Positions 40,182 to 43,616 of a stretch of 43,616 bases of DNA are shown here, piece after piece. The notes under the pieces are model-generated. The model was given only the letters and a program-made list of their open reading frames with translations. It was not told where the DNA came from and made no database searches. Location of the stretch: the NCBI GenBank assembly GCA_964431545.1, contig CAYSLC010000015.1, positions 1 through 43,616 of the forward strand, given 5' to 3'. The position numbers and the translations under genes are program-made. The stretch is from CAYSLC01 sp964431545 (GTDB lineage Bacteria > Desulfobacterota > Desulfobacteria > Desulfobacterales > JAABSP01). The stretch's first letter is position 1. The number at the start of each line of letters is the position of its first letter.

Positions 40182-41456
40182 ATGAGAGCTATTCTTAAAA
40201 GCATCGGTCTTATGTTTATTTTGCCCGTGGCGATGATTTGCCTGGATGCGCCATCGGAAGGCGCGGATATTCCCGTCTGGTCCAACCTGGGAATTTACGG
40301 CGGACAAGTGGCAACCATCGCCATCGACCCCTCCAATCCCGACAGAATCTTTGCCGGGACCTATCTGGGCGACGGGCTGTACCTCTCGGAGAATGGCGGG
40401 GAGTCTTGGCGGCCGGTGGAAAAAGAGACCTTCCAGAACACCGTCGTATTCGATGCGGCGTTCGCTCCAAGCGACCCCCGGACCCTTTGGGTGGTACACA
40501 ATTATTGGGTTGAACGGAGCAAGGACGGCGGACGGAGCTGGACCCATTTCCAAAACAGCGCGATCCAGAGGGATTGTCCCACCTGCGGCGGAGAACCGGA
40601 CGACTTTCGCTTCTGCCAAGCGGTCGCCGTGGATCCGGCGGATCCGGAAACGGCTTATGTGGGGACGGGCGGCCCGTCCGGCGCCTATGACAACGGTGCC
40701 GTCTATGGAACATCCGACGGCGGGGAGTCCTGGACCAAGCTTCAGGAATTCGATTACGCCGTGGTGGATATGGCGATCGATCCGGCGAACGGAGATGTCA
40801 TCTGGATCGTCACCAGTTCCTTCGGTTACGGTGGCTGGGACGGGACCCTCTATCGAAGTGGGGACGGGGGAGAGACCTGGGAGACCATCTTCTCCCTGGC
40901 CCCGTTTCAAACGGCTTTTCAATCGATCGCCGTGGTGCCGGGTACTTCCGATAGCGTATTCACCGGGTGTGGACGAGGATTGATCCAGCATTGGTTCGAT
41001 GGGGAAACCTGGCAGATCACCTTCCCGGTCATCGAAGGATCGACGCTCATCCGGGACATCGTTTTCGCCCCGAGCGATCCGAATGTGGTCTACATTCCAT
41101 GGGTGGATTATTTCAGCTTGGCCCCGATGCTTTCCATCAGCAAGGACGGCGGTTTCACCTGGGAGACCCAGCCCCTTGCCGAGGATCGCTTCAACGGAAT
41201 ATTGGCGGTGGCCGTGCATCCGGAAAAAGCAAATGTGGCTTATGCGGGGGATGAGGCGTTGGGTCTGTTGGCGAGTGATGATTTCGGGACGACCTGGACG
41301 CCCAGAAACAACGGAATCAACGCCACCATCGTCTACGATGTCGATGTCGATCCCTCCGACCAAAGCCATTTGGTTGCGGGGGCAATTCTGATCCGGGGTA
41401 CCGAGGCCGATATCTCCCAGCACACTCTGCTGGCGTCGGCCATTTTCCACTTTTAG
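40182..41456 (+). CDS. Exported beta-propeller protein with Asp-box (BNR/sortilin-like) repeats
   Basis: A 424-residue exported protein. A signal peptide (MRAILKSIGLMFILPVAMIC and onward to about residue 27) precedes a propeller built from Asp-box repeats. Six are visible: ENGGESW, SKDGGRSW, TSDGGESW, SGDGGETW, SKDGGFTW and SDDFGTTW, each followed by blade strands such as VAVDPADPETAYVGT. This layout is that of VPS10/sortilin- or photosystem-assembly Ycf48-like propellers; the ligand is unknown. ATG 40182 follows CAGGAGGGAGG. The last 20 residues leave the repeat pattern and the gene ends 50 bases before an assembly gap, so a frameshift or truncated final blade is possible. Base composition is less GC-rich than the neighbours. 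Confidence 0.82.
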   Translation: MRAILKSIGLMFILPVAMICLDAPSEGADIPVWSNLGIYGGQVATIAIDPSNPDRIFAGTYLGDGLYLSENGGESWRPVEKETFQNTVVFDAAFAPSDPRTLWVVHNYWVERSKDGGRSWTHFQNSAIQRDCPTCGGEPDDFRFCQAVAVDPADPETAYVGTGGPSGAYDNGAVYGTSDGGESWTKLQEFDYAVVDMAIDPANGDVIWIVTSSFGYGGWDGTLYRSGDGGETWETIFSLAPFQTAFQSIAVVPGTSDSVFTGCGRGLIQHWFDGETWQITFPVIEGSTLIRDIVFAPSDPNVVYIPWVDYFSLAPMLSISKDGGFTWETQPLAEDRFNGILAVAVHPEKANVAYAGDEALGLLASDDFGTTWTPRNNGINATIVYDVDVDPSDQSHLVAGAILIRGTEADISQHTLLASAIFHF

Positions 41457-41464
41457 GCGCCGGT

Positions 41465-41483
41465 CCCGGTTCCGGAAACCGGG
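41465..41483 (+). terminator. Weak hairpin after the beta-propeller gene
   Basis: CCCGGTT (41465-41471), loop CCGGA, then AACCGGG (41477-41483) forms a perfect 7-bp stem 9 bases after the stop codon. There is no following T-run, so it may stabilise the message end rather than terminate transcription. Confidence 0.3.
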
Positions 41484-41505
41484 CCAACGGGTCCGCCCTC
41501 TCGCG

Positions 41506-41605
41506 NNNNNNNNNNNNNNNNNNNNNNNNNNNNNNNNNNNNNNNNNNNNNNNNNNNNNNNNNNNNNNNNNNNNNNNNNNNNNNNNNNNNNNNNNNNNNNN
41601 NNNNN
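41506..41605. other. Assembly gap (100 N)
   Basis: Exactly 100 N bases, conventional filler of unknown true length. It removes the beginning of the small gene that ends at 41659 and any promoter for the pair with the zinc-finger gene. Confidence 0.97.
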
Positions 41606-41659
41606 GACCCAGCCAAGTGGATCGATTGGAAAGTGAGGAAGAAAAATGGATTATCTTGA
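41606..41659 (+). CDS. C-terminal remnant of a probable DUF4258 toxin (cut by gap)
   Basis: The frame leaving the gap reads DPAKWIDWKVRKKNGLS and stops at 41657-41659. The end 'DP-x-x-W-I-D-W' followed by basic residues resembles, from memory, the C terminus of DUF4258 proteins, the usual toxin partner encoded just upstream of YgiT-type zinc-finger antitoxins. It overlaps the next gene by 14 bases, a common arrangement in such pairs. Everything before 41606 is missing, so this is a context-based call. Confidence 0.45.
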   Translation, partial: DPAKWIDWKVRKKNGLS

Positions 41660-41897
41660 TCGTTGTCCGCGGTGCGGGGGCCGTGTGGTCGTGAAAGAAG
41701 TTACCGAGGTACTCCATGGTGGCGTGGATACCGCGATTCTACGGGTGGAGGCCGGCGTCTGCACATTGTGTGGAGAAAGATTGTATACGCCTTCCATCGT
41801 CAGGCGGTTCGAAGAGATCGAGGCGAAACTCGAACGTCGGGAAACAGGGGAATTTCATCCTCTGGGTCAAAGCTTTGAAGTAGAACCCATCTGCTAG
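41646..41897 (+). CDS. YgiT-type zinc-finger protein, probable antitoxin
   Basis: An 83-residue protein with a zinc-ribbon: CPRCGG near the N terminus and CTLCGE about 30 residues later supply four cysteines. The following pattern (GERLYTPSIVRRFEEIEAKLE) is the hallmark of the YgiT-type/MqsA N-terminal domain. It lacks the helix-turn-helix half of MqsA, as do most single-domain members. ATG 41646 has GAGGAAG upstream. It overlaps the gene fragment before it. The family commonly pairs with small RelE- or DUF4258-like toxins. Base use is less GC-rich than flanking genes, fitting a mobile accessory module. Confidence 0.82.
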   Translation: MDYLDRCPRCGGRVVVKEVTEVLHGGVDTAILRVEAGVCTLCGERLYTPSIVRRFEEIEAKLERRETGEFHPLGQSFEVEPIC

Positions 41898-42045
41898 GGC
41901 CGTATACGCCGGGGGCGGGCTTCGTTTATCGATTTTCGCTCCACCGGCGCGCACCCCCCGAGTTTTTCCCTTACCGGCGCCGCGTCCGGTCCCGGTACCG
42001 GGCCGCCATTTCGGAACCGTCGGGCGTATGCGGCCGACGGTCCTC

Positions 42046-43616
42046 TCAAAGGCGCCCCGCCGCCACCTCCTCGGCCCGATGGCACGCCACCAGGTGGGCG
42101 TCCCCCTCGGTGCCCGGCGCCGGCCGCAGGGGCGGCGTTTCCTCGGCGCAACGGCCGACCGCGATGGGGCACCGGGTCCGGAACCGGCACCCGGACGGCG
42201 GATGGACGGGGGAGGGCACGTCGCCGGCGAGGATCCGCGGCGCCCGCTTTACATGGGGATCGGGCACGGGGATGGCCGAGATCAGGGCCCGGGTGTAGGG
42301 GTGGAGCGGTCGGTCATAGATCGTGTCTGCGTCGGTGTGCTCCACGATCTTGCCCAGGTACATCACCGCGATGTGGTCGGAGATGTGTTTGACCACCGAC
42401 AGGTCGTGGGAGATGAACAGATAGGTGAGCCCCATCTCCCGCTGGAGGTCGAGCAGAAGGTTGAGGATCTGGGACTGGATGGAGACGTCCAGGGCCGAGA
42501 CCGGCTCGTCGGCCACGATGATTCTTGGGTTCAGGGCCAGGGCTCTCGCCACCCCGATCCGCTGGCGCTGCCCGCCGGAGAACTCGTGGGGGAACCGGGT
42601 CAACACCCCCTCGGAGAGTCCCACCCGGGAGATCAAGGCGGCGACCCGCTCCCGCCGCTCCCCGGCCGTGCCGATGTCGTGGATGGTGAACGGCTCCCCC
42701 ACGATGCCGGCGACGGTGTGGCGGGAGTTGAGGGATTCGAAGGGGTCCTGGAACATCATCTGGACATCCCGTCGGACGGCCCGCAGCTCCCGGCGCCCCA
42801 GGCGGCAGAGGTCCCGGCCGTCGAAGAGGACCGATCCGTCCGTGGGCTCATAGAGCCGGATGATGCACCGGCCCACCGTGGTCTTGCCGCACCCCGACTC
42901 CCCCACCAGCCCCAGGGTCCGCCCTTTGCGGATCTTGAACGAGACGCCGTCCACCGCGTGGACGGTGGCCACCCGGCGCAGGAAGACCCCGCCGCGCACC
43001 GGGAAGTGCATGGTCAGGTCCCGGACCTCCAGGGCGATCTCGTCCTCCGGCGGGGTTTCCGGCGTCCGGCCCGTCTTCTCCACCTCCACGGCGGGATCCG
43101 GAACCGTCCCGCCGCCGTGCTCACGGAAGGCCGGCAGCTCGTCCCAAAAGTGGCAGGCGGCCCCGTGACCCTCCTGGACCCCATGGAGGGGCGGCTGCTC
43201 CCGGCAGACCGGCCGGGCATGGGGGCAGCGGTTCTGGAACCGGCACCCTTCCGGCAGGTCGTAGAGGCTCGGCACCAGCCCCTCGATGATGGACAGGCGG
43301 CTCTTCCGGGGCGTCTCCAGCCGGGGGATGGAGGTGAGCAGCCCCCGGGTGTAGGGGTGGCGCGGGTTGTGGAACAGCTCGGCGGCCGGGGCGGTCTCCG
43401 CCACCCGCCCGGCGTACATCACCACCACCGTGTCGCAGATCTCCGCGATCACCCCCAAATCATGGGTGATGAAGATCACCGACATGCCGGTCTCCGCCTG
43501 GAGGTCCCGGATCAGGGTGAGGATCTGGGCCTGGATGGTCACGTCCAGCGCCGTGGTGGGCTCGTCGGCGATGAGGATCTCCGGCTTGCAGGCCAGGGCC
43601 ATGGCGATCATCACCC
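42046..43616 (-). CDS. Fused tandem ATPase of a peptide/nickel ABC importer (DppD-DppF type), partial
   Basis: At least 523 residues, open at the right edge, so the N terminus with its Walker A is missing. Unit 1 (DppD-like) shows ILIADEPTTALDV, FITHDLGVIAE and the cysteine motif GCRFQNRCPHARPVC. Unit 2 (DppF-like) has LVGESGCGKTTVGR, FQDPFESLN, FSGGQRQRIGVARAL, IIVADEPVSALDV and GCRFRTRCP. An acidic linker of about 50 residues joins them with no stop, as in GsiA. The cysteine-containing tails are the oligopeptide-transporter C-terminal domain of this family. It would energise a di- or oligopeptide (or nickel, glutathione) permease encoded upstream, outside the window. The 148 bases between the zinc-finger gene and this stop hold no gene. 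Confidence 0.93.
   Translation of the reverse strand, partial: VMIAMALACKPEILIADEPTTALDVTIQAQILTLIRDLQAETGMSVIFITHDLGVIAEICDTVVVMYAGRVAETAPAAELFHNPRHPYTRGLLTSIPRLETPRKSRLSIIEGLVPSLYDLPEGCRFQNRCPHARPVCREQPPLHGVQEGHGAACHFWDELPAFREHGGGTVPDPAVEVEKTGRTPETPPEDEIALEVRDLTMHFPVRGGVFLRRVATVHAVDGVSFKIRKGRTLGLVGESGCGKTTVGRCIIRLYEPTDGSVLFDGRDLCRLGRRELRAVRRDVQMMFQDPFESLNSRHTVAGIVGEPFTIHDIGTAGERRERVAALISRVGLSEGVLTRFPHEFSGGQRQRIGVARALALNPRIIVADEPVSALDVSIQSQILNLLLDLQREMGLTYLFISHDLSVVKHISDHIAVMYLGKIVEHTDADTIYDRPLHPYTRALISAIPVPDPHVKRAPRILAGDVPSPVHPPSGCRFRTRCPIAVGRCAEETPPLRPAPGTEGDAHLVACHRAEEVAAGRL

Noticed and set aside
40001..40198. 65-residue frame upstream of the propeller gene
   Set aside because: It ends inside the start of a gene that has a good ribosome site and signal peptide, and it has no recognisable feature of its own.
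41978..42005. Palindrome CCCGGTACCGGG and its likeness to the hairpin at 41465
   Set aside because: Short GC-rich dyads of this kind are frequent in DNA of this composition, and no longer shared repeat surrounds the two sites.

Overview
The window is a high-GC bacterial chromosome segment, apparently from a draft assembly because it holds two 100-base runs of N (23902-24001 and 41506-41605). Gene content (inner-membrane transporters, an MltD-type murein transglycosylase, PhoB-type two-component genes, PEP synthase, an N-type rotary ATPase operon, sulfur-handling genes, B12-radical SAM and Fe-S proteins) suggests a Gram-negative, probably anaerobic bacterium of the Desulfobacterota (old Deltaproteobacteria) type. 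That placement is an inference from gene content, not a sequence match. Genes are packed tightly, many start with GTG or TTG, and 4-bp ATGA/GTGA/TTGA overlaps are common.

Layout: (1) 1-2000: the tail of an unidentified gene, then a solitary GmrSD-like (DUF262/DUF1524) restriction protein whose bases are visibly richer in A/T than its neighbours. (2) 1994-5694, minus strand: an operon of persulfide-dioxygenase/rhodanese fusion, two YeeE/YedE-type sulfur transporters and L-lactate dehydrogenase. (3) 6173-14024, plus strand: PEP synthase translationally coupled to an N-type ATPase gene set (atpC-Q-R-B-E-F-A-G). The catalytic beta gene atpD, which normally heads this operon, is absent and PEP synthase sits in its place. 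(4) 14050-18300: two small unknown genes behind a near-consensus promoter, an MltD/LysM transglycosylase, an unknown gene and a PP2C phosphatase. (5) 18364-22000: metallophosphoesterase, exported and membrane proteins, NUDIX hydrolase. (6) 22051-23765: PhoB-like regulator and its histidine kinase, then gap 1. (7) 24215-25954: B12-type radical SAM enzyme. (8) 26010-30219, minus: a three-gene cassette of membrane-tethered aspartic protease, periplasmic binding protein and hybrid sensor kinase, joined by ATGA overlaps. (9) 30588-31694: a U32-like protein with two groups of four cysteines. (10) 31657-36713, minus: a YnjBCD-like ABC importer with an APH-fold kinase that carries an altered catalytic loop. 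(11) 36900-37824: hsp20 behind stacked sigma54-, sigma32- and sigma70-like promoter motifs, a bidirectional terminator, and the HU gene. (12) 38392-41900: a glycosyltransferase-like protein, a small unknown gene, an exported beta-propeller, gap 2 and the remains of a DUF4258/YgiT toxin-antitoxin pair. (13) 42046-43616: a fused tandem peptide-ABC ATPase running off the window.

The strongest candidates for something unusual are the beta-less N-ATPase operon led by PEP synthase, the protease/binding-protein/sensor cassette, the YnjBCD-like importer with its atypical kinase, the eight-cysteine U32-like protein, and the stacked hsp20 promoter region. No tRNA, rRNA, CRISPR array, insertion sequence or riboswitch could be recognised.
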